Part shown: positions 53,507-62,410 of the stretch, piece after piece | How positions within the stretch are numbered: position 1 is the first letter of the stretch | How the letters are laid out: every line of letters begins with the position of its first letter | DNA from: Planctomycetota bacterium | Lineage (GTDB): Bacteria > Planctomycetota > Phycisphaerae > WQYP01 | Assembly: GCA_021831565.1 (NCBI GenBank) | Contig: JAKBMM010000005.1 | Coordinates: 16,998-80,997, forward strand | Length of the DNA: 64,000 bases | Direction of reading: 5' to 3' | Made by a program: the position numbers and the translations under genes | The notes under the pieces: model-generated | Databases searched by the model: none | What the model saw: the letters and a program-made list of their open reading frames with translations, nothing else | What the model was told of the DNA's origin: nothing

Positions 53507-56500
53507 CTATCCCGGCGCACCGGGGCCGCGGAAGGTCCCAACCACCTGGCTGGTCAGGCTCACGGTGCGTGCCGGGGAGCGGAAACGGCCGTCGGCCTTG
53601 CCGGCGGCGATGGCATTTTGCACTTCGCGCACGCGATTCTGGGCGGCCTCCATTTTGGGATAGCGAACCTCTCGAAAACCGGTCACCGTTTGCGGCGCCT
53701 GGAGAATGTCGAGCCAGAGATTGTAAAGCCACGGCTCGTGCAACTCGCAGGTATCGACCAGGCGCAGGTACCAGTCACGGAACGAGCGTTCCCGGGCGTG
53801 CCAGGCGGGAAGAAGGGTGCGCAGCCAGCGGCAGTGGCGCAGGATGCGCATCTGCCAGTCGTAACCCTTGAGATGGAATCGGATTCGCAGGCCGCCGATC
53901 TCAAATTCAGGACGATTCAGATGCACGTATTTGATATGGTCGCCGTTGGCGGGGTTCACGTTGAAGCGGCGGCGATCCCGCCGATACTTTTCCGGGCTGG
54001 TGTACATCATGGCGACGTACACTTCGTCCTTGATCATCAAGACGCGCGCCAGGTTTCCGATGACGGCGCGCGTGACGGCAAAATTTCGTTCGGCATTGTC
54101 CTGCTGGTATGTTTTGACCACGCGCGCGGCATAGCCGCGGCCATAGGGAAGTCCACCCCATTGAATCGCGTCGAACAGGCGGATGACATAATCGCGTTTC
54201 GCGGCGGCGTCCAGAAGCGGCATCCGGGCGAGCGTGTCGCGGCAGATGACGCGGTACTCCGCGGCGTTCTTTTTTCCCCAGAGAGAGCTGACGATCAGGA
54301 TGTTGGCTTTGCGGTCCATGGCCTGGTCGAACGTTTCGACCTCGTGGACGGCGGCCACACCGAAAAGGTCCGGCCGCAACACGATTTTGCGGCCGATGTT
54401 GAACGCGCGGTAATTGCGTTCAAACTCGCGGCGCACGGCGTGCCGAATGGCCCAGGTGATGCTCTTGTAGGAAACAGGTATAAACCCCAGTTGGTAGGCT
54501 ACGCCGAGCATCATGATATTGGCGTAAAGTTTGGAATCCAGCAAGCGTTCACATAGATCACTTACGTTGAAACTGAAGAACCGTCCCGGCTGGCACTGGG
54601 TCCTGATGGTTTCGGAGAGCCGTTCCGGTGAAAAATCCTCGCATCCAAGCAGGCTAAGAATCGTCTCTGTTTTACCGGTATTGATGACCGCATGGGTATG
54701 GGCGGGCGAGGCCACGCGAAGATAATCGTTGGGGGAAATGGCCCGAGCCGCCTCGAGTGCGTCGATGCCGATGAGCAGGTCCGCCTTGCCGAAGGGCGTG
54801 ATCGCGGAACCCTGGATGGGATTTTTAGAAAACAACAGTTGACTGAAAACACCGCCGTTGCGGATGGCCAGGCCTTTCTTATCAACAAAGGCGATGTAAT
54901 AGCCCTCTTTGTGGCCGGCGCGCACCAGAATTTCACCGGCCACGCCGATGCCCATGCCGCCGACGCCGGCCAGGTAGCAGCGCCACTGGTCGCCCATTTT
55001 CATCAGCGGCGGTTCGGGCATGCCGGTCAAATCGACCACTTCATCGGGCATGCGCGGCGGGCGCTTGCGGGTGACGATGACCTGTTCAAAACTGGGGCAG
55101 GCGTCGATGCGCGCACAGGCGCCGTCATTGACGCAGGTGGTGAAGCCGGTCTGGATTTTCGGACCGTAATCCGTTGACGTCACTTTCAACCCCGGGCAGC
55201 CGGTTTGCCGGGTGCACTCCAGGCAATATTCGCACACTTCCTCGGCGACGTTCATGTACGCCTTCTGGTGCACAAAGCCGTACTCTTTCTTCTCCTGCAC
55301 CTCGGCGCGATGCTGGCGACGATGGAAGGTAATGCCGCATTCTTTGTCGGCGATGATTACCTTTACGCCGTCTTCCAGGATGACGCGCTCAAGAATGTCG
55401 CGGTAGTTGTCGCGGTCGGCCGGATTCATGCGGATGACACGCGGCTGCGGTTCATTGCGGCCATCCTTGCCGCGGATGCGCAGCGGGCCGGCGACGTCGG
55501 GGATCATGGACCGGACCATGCGTTCGATATCATGCGCCATCGCCATCTGGCCGGTGATATCCTCCTGAAGCGTGGGGTTGGGCTGGTGGCCAGTCATGGC
55601 CGTGGTCTTGTTCTCCAGGATGATATAGGTGATGTCCTGGCCCTGGTTGATGGAGTTGGCGATGGCCAGTTGCCCGGAATGAAAAAACGTTCCGTCGCCC
55701 ATGAACACAATCTGCTTGTTGGTGATGAAGGGGTCCACGCCTCCCCCGGTGGCGCCTCCCAGCCCCATGCCGCTGTAGTTGTGCATGAGAGGTTTGTTCG
55801 GCTCGAACATCATCATGGTATAGCAGCCGGTGTCGCCATGCGCGACCAGATCCACCGGCGGGCGGTTGTAATGTTGCTGCATGTATTGCGGGTCGAGCAG
55901 GTGACGGCGAATTTCCAGTAGGGCGCTGGACGAATCGCGATGGGGGCAACCGGGACAATACGCCGGCGTTCGCACCGGAACACCGGCGGCGACCAGGCCG
56001 GCCTGCGCGATGGTTTGGAGTTCTTCCGTCAGACGGCCGTTGGAAAGATCGTGCGGAATGTTGGGAGTTTCGCGCAGGAAATCGGCGAGCCGTTCAATCA
56101 GAATGGATGGGTGCAGACCACGTGTCGACGGAATGCCGGCCCGCCCCTGGGGAAATGTCTTACCCCAGATCTGTACACGGCCATTGGGATGATCCGGATG
56201 GATTTGCCGCTGGCGGGTAAGATGCTCGGCGATCTGCTTTTCCAGAAAGCTGCGCCGCTCTTCCACTACGATAATGTGTTCGCACATGCCGGCGAGTTCA
56301 TCAATCAAGCCGCCGTCCAGGGGATAGCTCAAGGCCAGTTTGAGCATCGGAAACGTCCCGAGCAGATCCATTTCCCGCAAGGCGTGCGCGAGCAGCGTGT
56401 GCGACATGCCCGAAGAAATAAAGCCCAGCGGCGCCCGCTCAGACCGGCCGCCGCGCCAGGTTCTTTCCATTGGATAAAGAATGCGGGAAAGTCCCAATTG

Positions 56501-57235
56501 CCGGCAGCGTTGATGCAAAGCCGCAAAGCGCTGATCAAAAGTAAGTTCCCGGCGCCAACTTCGCGGCGGCAGCAACACGGTTGTTTCAACCGGAATTTTC
56601 TCCGTCTCGATGGCGATCCGGTCTTTCGTGTTAATCGTGGGCCAATGGTTGGGTCGGCATTCCACCGTGCCTCCGCCGTCGGCCAGAGCAACGGTAACCA
56701 TCATGCCGATGTAGAGCTTGACCGCCGTCGATAGGTCAAACGCCAGCGCCACCCAGTCCTTGAGTTCCTGCGAATTGGCCGGTTCCATGACCGGAACGCG
56801 AAGATGTTCAAACAGAAACCGCGAGTCCGCCGGGACCTGGGTGGAATCGCTCCAGGGATCATCGCCGGAAACCACCACGGCTCCTCCACCGGGGTGGGGG
56901 ATTCCGGCGAGATTGCCCAGGGCCAGCGCATCGGCGGCCACATGCAAGCCAATCGATTTAAATACCGCGATGCCCTTGACTCCGACCATCTGCGCCCCGT
57001 TAAGCATCGCCACGCTGATGGCCTCGTTGTTGGCCATCTTGGCGCAGATGCCTTTTTCATTAAGCAGCGGGCCGATGTCGTGGCAGGAATCGAAAAAGCC
57101 GGCCAGCGGCGAACCGGGGTAACCGGTAAGAAGGGCTACCCCGCCGGGAGTTTCCAGGCAACCCTTGAGAAGCAATTCCGAACCCGTGAAGATTTCGACG
57201 CCGCTCTCGACTTGGAAACGATGATCTATTTTCAT
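53507..57235 (-). CDS. Indolepyruvate:ferredoxin oxidoreductase-family protein, fused alpha plus gamma plus C-terminal (DUF6537-like) domain
   Basis: GYPGSPLAGFFD; APAYCPGCPHRDSSSAL; TPP motif FMGDGTFFHSGQLAIANSINQGQDITYIILENKTTAMTGHQPNP; Fe-S cysteines VCEYCLECTRQTGCPGL; gamma-like AGVGGMGIGVAGEILVRAGHKEGY. Confidence 0.9.
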   Translation of the reverse strand: MKIDHRFQVESGVEIFTGSELLLKGCLETPGGVALLTGYPGSPLAGFFDSCHDIGPLLNEKGICAKMANNEAISVAMLNGAQMVGVKGIAVFKSIGLHVAADALALGNLAGIPHPGGGAVVVSGDDPWSDSTQVPADSRFLFEHLRVPVMEPANSQELKDWVALAFDLSTAVKLYIGMMVTVALADGGGTVECRPNHWPTINTKDRIAIETEKIPVETTVLLPPRSWRRELTFDQRFAALHQRCRQLGLSRILYPMERTWRGGRSERAPLGFISSGMSHTLLAHALREMDLLGTFPMLKLALSYPLDGGLIDELAGMCEHIIVVEERRSFLEKQIAEHLTRQRQIHPDHPNGRVQIWGKTFPQGRAGIPSTRGLHPSILIERLADFLRETPNIPHDLSNGRLTEELQTIAQAGLVAAGVPVRTPAYCPGCPHRDSSSALLEIRRHLLDPQYMQQHYNRPPVDLVAHGDTGCYTMMMFEPNKPLMHNYSGMGLGGATGGGVDPFITNKQIVFMGDGTFFHSGQLAIANSINQGQDITYIILENKTTAMTGHQPNPTLQEDITGQMAMAHDIERMVRSMIPDVAGPLRIRGKDGRNEPQPRVIRMNPADRDNYRDILERVILEDGVKVIIADKECGITFHRRQHRAEVQEKKEYGFVHQKAYMNVAEEVCEYCLECTRQTGCPGLKVTSTDYGPKIQTGFTTCVNDGACARIDACPSFEQVIVTRKRPPRMPDEVVDLTGMPEPPLMKMGDQWRCYLAGVGGMGIGVAGEILVRAGHKEGYYIAFVDKKGLAIRNGGVFSQLLFSKNPIQGSAITPFGKADLLIGIDALEAARAISPNDYLRVASPAHTHAVINTGKTETILSLLGCEDFSPERLSETIRTQCQPGRFFSFNVSDLCERLLDSKLYANIMMLGVAYQLGFIPVSYKSITWAIRHAVRREFERNYRAFNIGRKIVLRPDLFGVAAVHEVETFDQAMDRKANILIVSSLWGKKNAAEYRVICRDTLARMPLLDAAAKRDYVIRLFDAIQWGGLPYGRGYAARVVKTYQQDNAERNFAVTRAVIGNLARVLMIKDEVYVAMMYTSPEKYRRDRRRFNVNPANGDHIKYVHLNRPEFEIGGLRIRFHLKGYDWQMRILRHCRWLRTLLPAWHARERSFRDWYLRLVDTCELHEPWLYNLWLDILQAPQTVTGFREVRYPKMEAAQNRVREVQNAIAAGKADGRFRSPARTVSLTSQVVGTFRGPGAPG

Positions 57236-57527
57236 GAGCCATTCCGTGCAGGGGGCGAATCGACTTCGTACAGGCCGGCTTGCGGTTGGTTAATATGCCT
57301 CTCCGAACGCGGGTAAACGCGCCAAGGCGCCTCTTGCGCACATCATCCGTTTGCGTCTCCAACCGCAGGCCGATGGTGCACAATCCCAAGCCATCGTGGC
57401 GAGTCGTATTTTACCAGCCGGCGGCGGAAAACGCCATCTTTTGTAACGGCCTGCGGGGCGGTCTATTGCCTTGCCTATGCAACATTGTTGTCGGTGCCGG
57501 CGGGGGCCGGTACAGCTTTTGAGAATA

Positions 57528-57679
57528 GTAACCGTTCACGGGCAAAAGTGGCGTAATCAGCAAAAAAACGCCACTTTTTGCCTTGCAGAGCACTTTTTTT
57601 GTGATTTTTATGCTCCATAAACTTCAGATTCCACATTATTTCTTTGATTTTAAGCGGTTTTTGGCCCGTGAACGGTTAC
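57528..57679. mobile_element. MITE with IS66-like termini (152 bp)
   Basis: 16-bp perfect TIRs GTAACCGTTCACGGGC (57528-57543) and GCCCGTGAACGGTTAC (57664-57679), flanked by 8-bp direct repeats TGAGAATA (57520-57527 and 57680-57687); no ORF inside. Confidence 0.85.
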
Positions 57680-57778
57680 TGAGAATATGACCAATGCATG
57701 ACTCTCTGCGGTCCCTTTTTGATATACTCTGCATCGTCGGTGCTTTGCCAGCACATAATGGGTGACACAGGAGAGTTT

Positions 57779-59065
57779 ATGGCGGCGGGAAAATTGCGCG
57801 TCGTGGTTATGCAGGATGGCGCGCGGCTTCACTATGCGATGCCGCGGGCCATCCGGCGCGCCGATATGCTCGCGGCCCTCTACACGGATTGGTACAACGA
57901 TAAGTCCAAGTTGGCCCGTATGATTATCGTTCTTGCCCGGCGAGTACGTCCATTGCGGGCGGTTCGGATGGAGCAACGACGTTCGGACGATCTGGACGGC
58001 GTGCCGATATTCGACGCGAAGCTCTTAAGCATACCCATCCTGTCTCTCTGGCCCCGTTGGGAGATTATCCAGACGATACAACGCGGGGCGATCTGGCTGC
58101 GCCACCGGCGGCTCTTTCACCGCGGACCGATTGCGGCGCGATCACGGGTCGTTGATGTCGTTTTGGCTTTTACCTATTTCGTGAGTCTCCGCTATTGCCG
58201 TGCCATGCAGTCCCGCGGCATCAAGGTGGTGGCCGACCAGCCTATCGCCTCGGCACGGGAGCTGACCCGACAGCGCAGCTTGGCCGACCACCGGTGGCCG
58301 GGATGGGAACCCCGGCAAACCGGCGACTGGTTGGCGCAGGAGATCCGGCGGGAAGCGGCTCTATTACCTATACTCGACCATCTCCTCTGCGCGTCGCAAT
58401 TCGTCAAGGATTCTCTCGTGGCGCAGGGAATTGACGCAGACAAGATTAGCGTTGTGCCCTATCCGACGGATACCGTGAACTTTGCGCCTCTGGACCGTCG
58501 GGGGCGGACGGGGCCGGTTGTGGTCGGCTTCGTGGGCTCAGTGAATCTGCGCAAAGGGGCGCCCTGGTTTCTTGAGGTCGCCAGACGTTGCGACCCGAAG
58601 CTGGTGAAATTCGTCATGGTCGGGCCTATCGAGTTGACCGGCTATGGTCAGGAGCAGCTTCGCCGGCACGTGGAACTGATCGGTTCGGTTCCACGATCCG
58701 AGGTAAGCCAATGGCTGGAACGTTTCGATATCTTTCTGTTCCCATCCACATGCGAAGGCTCGGCGGGGGTGGTGATGGAGGCCATGGCCACCGCATTGCC
58801 GATCATCACCACACCCAACAGCGGCACGGTGGCGCGCAACGGCGTGGACGGTTTTATCGCCGCTTATGACCAAAGCGACCTGCTGGCGCAACGCGTGATG
58901 GAATTGGCCCGGGATAGCCAGATGCGCCAGGCGATGGGGCAATCGGCCCGTAAACGAGCCGAGGAATTCGACATCGATCGCTACAGTCGCGAATTGTCGG
59001 GATTGTTGTCGCGTATCGCCGGGACGCAAAACACCGCCCGGGAGGCGACGCCGCCGGCGGGATAA
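57779..59065 (+). CDS. Glycosyltransferase family 4
   Basis: VVGFVGSVNLRKGAPWFLEVARR; FLFPSTCEGSAGVVMEAMATALPIITTPNSGTVARNGVDGFIA. Confidence 0.9.
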   Translation: MAAGKLRVVVMQDGARLHYAMPRAIRRADMLAALYTDWYNDKSKLARMIIVLARRVRPLRAVRMEQRRSDDLDGVPIFDAKLLSIPILSLWPRWEIIQTIQRGAIWLRHRRLFHRGPIAARSRVVDVVLAFTYFVSLRYCRAMQSRGIKVVADQPIASARELTRQRSLADHRWPGWEPRQTGDWLAQEIRREAALLPILDHLLCASQFVKDSLVAQGIDADKISVVPYPTDTVNFAPLDRRGRTGPVVVGFVGSVNLRKGAPWFLEVARRCDPKLVKFVMVGPIELTGYGQEQLRRHVELIGSVPRSEVSQWLERFDIFLFPSTCEGSAGVVMEAMATALPIITTPNSGTVARNGVDGFIAAYDQSDLLAQRVMELARDSQMRQAMGQSARKRAEEFDIDRYSRELSGLLSRIAGTQNTAREATPPAG

Positions 59066-59169
59066 CCGGGCGGAAGCGCACGAACCGCTGCGCCTTTCCC
59101 GGCCCTCTTTCCAATTCGGATCGATCCTGTGATAATCCGGTGGGAAAGCAGCGTGTACCGGAGATTCCC

Positions 59170-59469
59170 ATGATTATCGCCAAGGTCATCGGAAAAGTGG
59201 TCGCGACGATGAAAGAACCGGGCTTCCATAGCAAGAAGCTGGTGGTGGTCCATGCGCATCTAATCAAAGATGGGCGGCTTGTTCCGGGGCAGACCGTAAT
59301 TGTCGCCAACGACGAACTGGGCGCCAGAGAGGGCGACTTGGTGGCGGTAACCCAGGGCAGCTCAGCCCGGCTGGCGCCGGGTATGAAAAACTGCCCCACC
59401 GATGCGGTGGTGATTGCGCTGATCGACCGCATTGATGCGGAAGGCAAAGTCGTTTTTCGCAAGGGATAA
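59170..59469 (+). CDS. BMC-P shell vertex protein (EutN/CcmL family), copy 1
   Basis: MIIAKVIGKVVATMKEPGFHSKKLVVVHAHLIKDGRLVPGQTVIVANDELGAREGDLVAVTQGSSAR...CPTDAVVIALIDRIDAEGKVVF. Confidence 0.92.
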   Translation: MIIAKVIGKVVATMKEPGFHSKKLVVVHAHLIKDGRLVPGQTVIVANDELGAREGDLVAVTQGSSARLAPGMKNCPTDAVVIALIDRIDAEGKVVFRKG

Positions 59470-59484
59470 TTCAGGAAACCGGCG

Positions 59485-59745
59485 ATGTTTACGGCTCTGG
59501 TCAAGGGATCCGTTACCAGCACGTCCAAACACGCTTCCCTGAAAGGCGCGCGGCTGCTGATTGTGCAGCCCCGCGAGCCGCTTTCCGGCCAACCCAACGG
59601 TTTTGCCCAGATCGCGGTGGACGTGCTCGGCGCGGCAGTCGGCGCCCAAGTGCTGGTGAGCAGCGACGGTCGCGGGGTTCAGGACATGCTCAAGGTGGGC
59701 CGGGATTGTCCGGTCCGGCTGGTGATTGTGGCGTTGGTGGGTTAG
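59485..59745 (+). CDS. BMC-P shell vertex protein (EutN/CcmL family), copy 2
   Basis: MFTALVKGSVTSTSKHASLKGARLLIVQPREP...QIAVDVLGAAVGAQVLVSSDGRGVQDML...CPVRLVIVALVG. Confidence 0.9.
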   Translation: MFTALVKGSVTSTSKHASLKGARLLIVQPREPLSGQPNGFAQIAVDVLGAAVGAQVLVSSDGRGVQDMLKVGRDCPVRLVIVALVG

Positions 59746-59839
59746 GTTCCGACTTCCAATGGTTCGCGGCGCCGGCGGCTGCGTCGGGATTGGCTTGGCC
59801 GGAGAAATAACACCGGCGCGTTTGGGAAGTACTCACCGC

Positions 59840-60106
59840 ATGTATATGGCTCGTATAATCGGTCACGTGGAAGCCCGCATTCGTTCGCCGGGATTGGAAG
59901 CGCACCGTCTGGTATTGCTCCAACCGCTGGATTTTAACGAACAGCCGATTCGCTGGAGCCTCATCGCCATGGACCTCACCGGCGCGGCGACCGGTTCGCT
60001 GGTAACCTTTGAGGAAGGCCGGGAGGCGGCCAATCCATACGATCCACCTTTGCCGGTGGACGCTTGCGTCGTGGCCGTGGTCGATCACTTCCAGTATCAG
60101 CCGTAA
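59840..60106 (+). CDS. BMC-P shell vertex protein (EutN/CcmL family), copy 3
   Basis: MYMARIIGHVEARIRSPGLEAHRLVLLQPLDF...LIAMDLTGAATGSLVTFEEGREAAN...PVDACVVAVVDHFQ. Confidence 0.88.
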   Translation: MYMARIIGHVEARIRSPGLEAHRLVLLQPLDFNEQPIRWSLIAMDLTGAATGSLVTFEEGREAANPYDPPLPVDACVVAVVDHFQYQP

Positions 60107-60147
60107 GTTCGACTTTTGCCGATTTTGTAGAGCATGATGGAAAAGAC

Positions 60148-61332
60148 TTACGACGCCGGGTCAAAGCGGAATACCACGTCGAAAACCTTGCCCCCATGCC
60201 GCTGGGCGATAATTTCTTCCTTGATCATGCACAGCTTTACGGCGGCGACGTGGAAAGGAGTCTGAAAGTTGCTCTCCAGACCACGCCCCATGCCCTCCAG
60301 AAAAATAAGATCGGCGGCGGCGGCATGCGCGTTGCATTCTTCGGATACGCAGCGCAGATCAAGCAGCGGCGTGGCGCCACCGGAAGAGGCCGCCCGAATC
60401 CGTCCCGCGCTCATCATATCGTTAAAAACGCGATCCACTTTCCGCACGCTCGCCAGTAACGGATGCAATTCAACAATGGTCATGTCGTTGAGCGCCGGGT
60501 GTTCGTTGGCCAGCAGGCACACGGTTACGCCGCGCTGCGCCAGCCATCGCGCCAGTGGAAATACGCCCAGGACGGCGTCGCTGCCGGCGTTGTCCATGAA
60601 AAACAAGGCTTTGCGGTAGCCGGGTGGATTCAACAGGCTTTGGGCGAAGGCATCGAAATGATCGACCAGCCAGGAACGCTTGCCATCCAGGTCAGCGCGA
60701 ATCTGGAAGAAGTCCGGAGAATTTCCAGCGAACATGCCGGCGGTGGCCGTGGCGCCCAAGTCGAAAATGTTGCCCGCAAACACCCCTTCCACAAGCAAGC
60801 GCAGCGTTTCCAGGGGATCGACGTGGCGATCTATTTCGGCGATCAGAGCCGGATACAACTTCAGCATGGCGTCGTTTTCGCGCTGCTTGGCCAGCAGGAA
60901 GGGGTCGGGCACGTCGAATTGCTGGAGATATTTCTGGCGGATCAGCCCAAGAACCTGCAAGTTCAATTCGCCGTATTGCCCGGGTGCATGCCGGAGCAAT
61001 TCGAGTTCGGCGGCCAGGGCGGCGCGGCAGGCTGTGGCCCGTGCGGCGCCGGCGGGACCATAGGTTTGGCCGGCCAGACGGATGATCAGATCAAAATGCC
61101 AAACAAAATGGTCCAGCCAGTAATTGCGGAACGCGGCATCCACCAGCATATTTTCCGTGCAGGGGTAGTATTCGGCGGGGTTCGAAAGCAATGAAAAAAA
61201 AGGCAGGGGCGAAGCGCCTTTCGTTTCGCGGGCGCCGCCTGGTCCAGGGTTGGTTTCCGGTCTGGCCGGCCAGGGATCGGCGTCGGACGTTGGCGCATCG
61301 TCAGTTTGTGCAGAAGCGGTATTCAAAGGCAT
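60148..61332 (-). CDS. DUF89 / ARMT1-like damage-control phosphatase family protein
   Basis: KALFFMDNAGSDAVLGVFPLARWLAQRGVTVCLLANEHPALNDMT; DLIFLEGMGRGLESN; GNIFDLGA. Confidence 0.8.
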   Translation of the reverse strand: MPLNTASAQTDDAPTSDADPWPARPETNPGPGGARETKGASPLPFFSLLSNPAEYYPCTENMLVDAAFRNYWLDHFVWHFDLIIRLAGQTYGPAGAARATACRAALAAELELLRHAPGQYGELNLQVLGLIRQKYLQQFDVPDPFLLAKQRENDAMLKLYPALIAEIDRHVDPLETLRLLVEGVFAGNIFDLGATATAGMFAGNSPDFFQIRADLDGKRSWLVDHFDAFAQSLLNPPGYRKALFFMDNAGSDAVLGVFPLARWLAQRGVTVCLLANEHPALNDMTIVELHPLLASVRKVDRVFNDMMSAGRIRAASSGGATPLLDLRCVSEECNAHAAAADLIFLEGMGRGLESNFQTPFHVAAVKLCMIKEEIIAQRHGGKVFDVVFRFDPAS

Positions 61333-62338
61333 GGCGGTATTCTTCTCCCGGTGCAAGCATGATTGTGGGAAAATGGGGATGATGAACGGCATTGGGAAAG
61401 TGCTGCGTTTCCAGGCACACGCCGGAATGTTGTGGGTAGGCGCCGCCAATTCCCCGGATGCCGCCATCTAGAAAATTTCCGGTGTAAAGCTGAACGCCCG
61501 GTTGCGTAGTGTAAACCTCCAGTATGCGGGCGGTTTGAATCTCGCGCAGGCGGGCGGCGAGGTGGAGCGGATCGGGACCCTGGCGTAGAACGAAGTTGCA
61601 GTCGTAACCGGGCGGAATCTCGCCCATGCGCCGACCGATGGGCGTGGGTCTGGTGAAATCAAACGGTGTTCCCGCCACCGAGCGAATCTCACCGGTGGTG
61701 ATGAGTTGGGAGTCGCTGGGCGTGTAATAATCGGCGGGGATAAAAAGCTCGTGGTCCAGAATGGTCCCGTTGCCGGCCCCGTGCAGATTGAAATAGTTAT
61801 GATTGGCCAGGTTCACGGGCGTAGGCTGATCGGTTCGCGCCAGCATGTCGATTCGCAGGGTGTTCTTGGCGAGCAGGCGGTAAACCACCGTTACCCGCAG
61901 GTTGCCGGGAAAGCCTTCTTCGCCGTCCGGACTTTCGTAGACGAATTCAACCGCCGGGCCGTCGGCGCTCTGGCGGGCGGCGGCTTTCCACACGCGCCGG
62001 GCCATGCCCTGTGGACCACCATGAATCGCATTCGGTCCGTCGTTGGGCGTAAGCTTATACGTTTTTCCGCGATAACTGAAAGCGGCGCCGCGAATGCGGT
62101 TGACCACCCGTCCGACCATGCAGCCCAGATAGGGATGCGTGCGCAGGTAAGGCGCCAGCTCCGCGAAACCGAGTGCGACGTCGGCGGTTTCGCCGTGGCG
62201 GTCTGGAACGTGCAACTCGGTGATGGTTGCGCCATAGGAGGCGAGTTTCACCACCATGCCGTTGTCGTTGGTAAGAGTGAAAAGTTCGACGGGTGTGCCG
62301 TCGGGGGTTTTACCGAATAGCGATTGCTGAATTTTCAT
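61301..62338 (-). CDS. galM: Aldose 1-epimerase
   Basis: LTNDNGMVVKLASYGATITELHVPDRHGETADVALGF; YLGCMVGRVVNRIRGAAF; NDGPNAIHGGPQG; NLANHNYFNLHG. Confidence 0.93.
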   Translation of the reverse strand: MKIQQSLFGKTPDGTPVELFTLTNDNGMVVKLASYGATITELHVPDRHGETADVALGFAELAPYLRTHPYLGCMVGRVVNRIRGAAFSYRGKTYKLTPNDGPNAIHGGPQGMARRVWKAAARQSADGPAVEFVYESPDGEEGFPGNLRVTVVYRLLAKNTLRIDMLARTDQPTPVNLANHNYFNLHGAGNGTILDHELFIPADYYTPSDSQLITTGEIRSVAGTPFDFTRPTPIGRRMGEIPPGYDCNFVLRQGPDPLHLAARLREIQTARILEVYTTQPGVQLYTGNFLDGGIRGIGGAYPQHSGVCLETQHFPNAVHHPHFPTIMLAPGEEYRHAFEYRFCTN

Positions 62339-62410
62339 GCGGCTTATTATGAACCCTACCCGCCGGCGACACAACCTCGCCCCCCAAGGTGGATTATTGA
62401 CTACCCGGCG

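Noticed and set aside
53375-54556. 393-aa plus-strand ORF antisense to the indolepyruvate oxidoreductase gene
   Set aside because: Shadow ORF; the opposite strand carries well-conserved motifs.
53507-57235. Shared N-terminus MKIDxRF between the RNR and the indolepyruvate oxidoreductase as an ancestral duplication
   Set aside because: Only about seven residues match (MKIDRRF versus MKIDHRF); likely coincidence.
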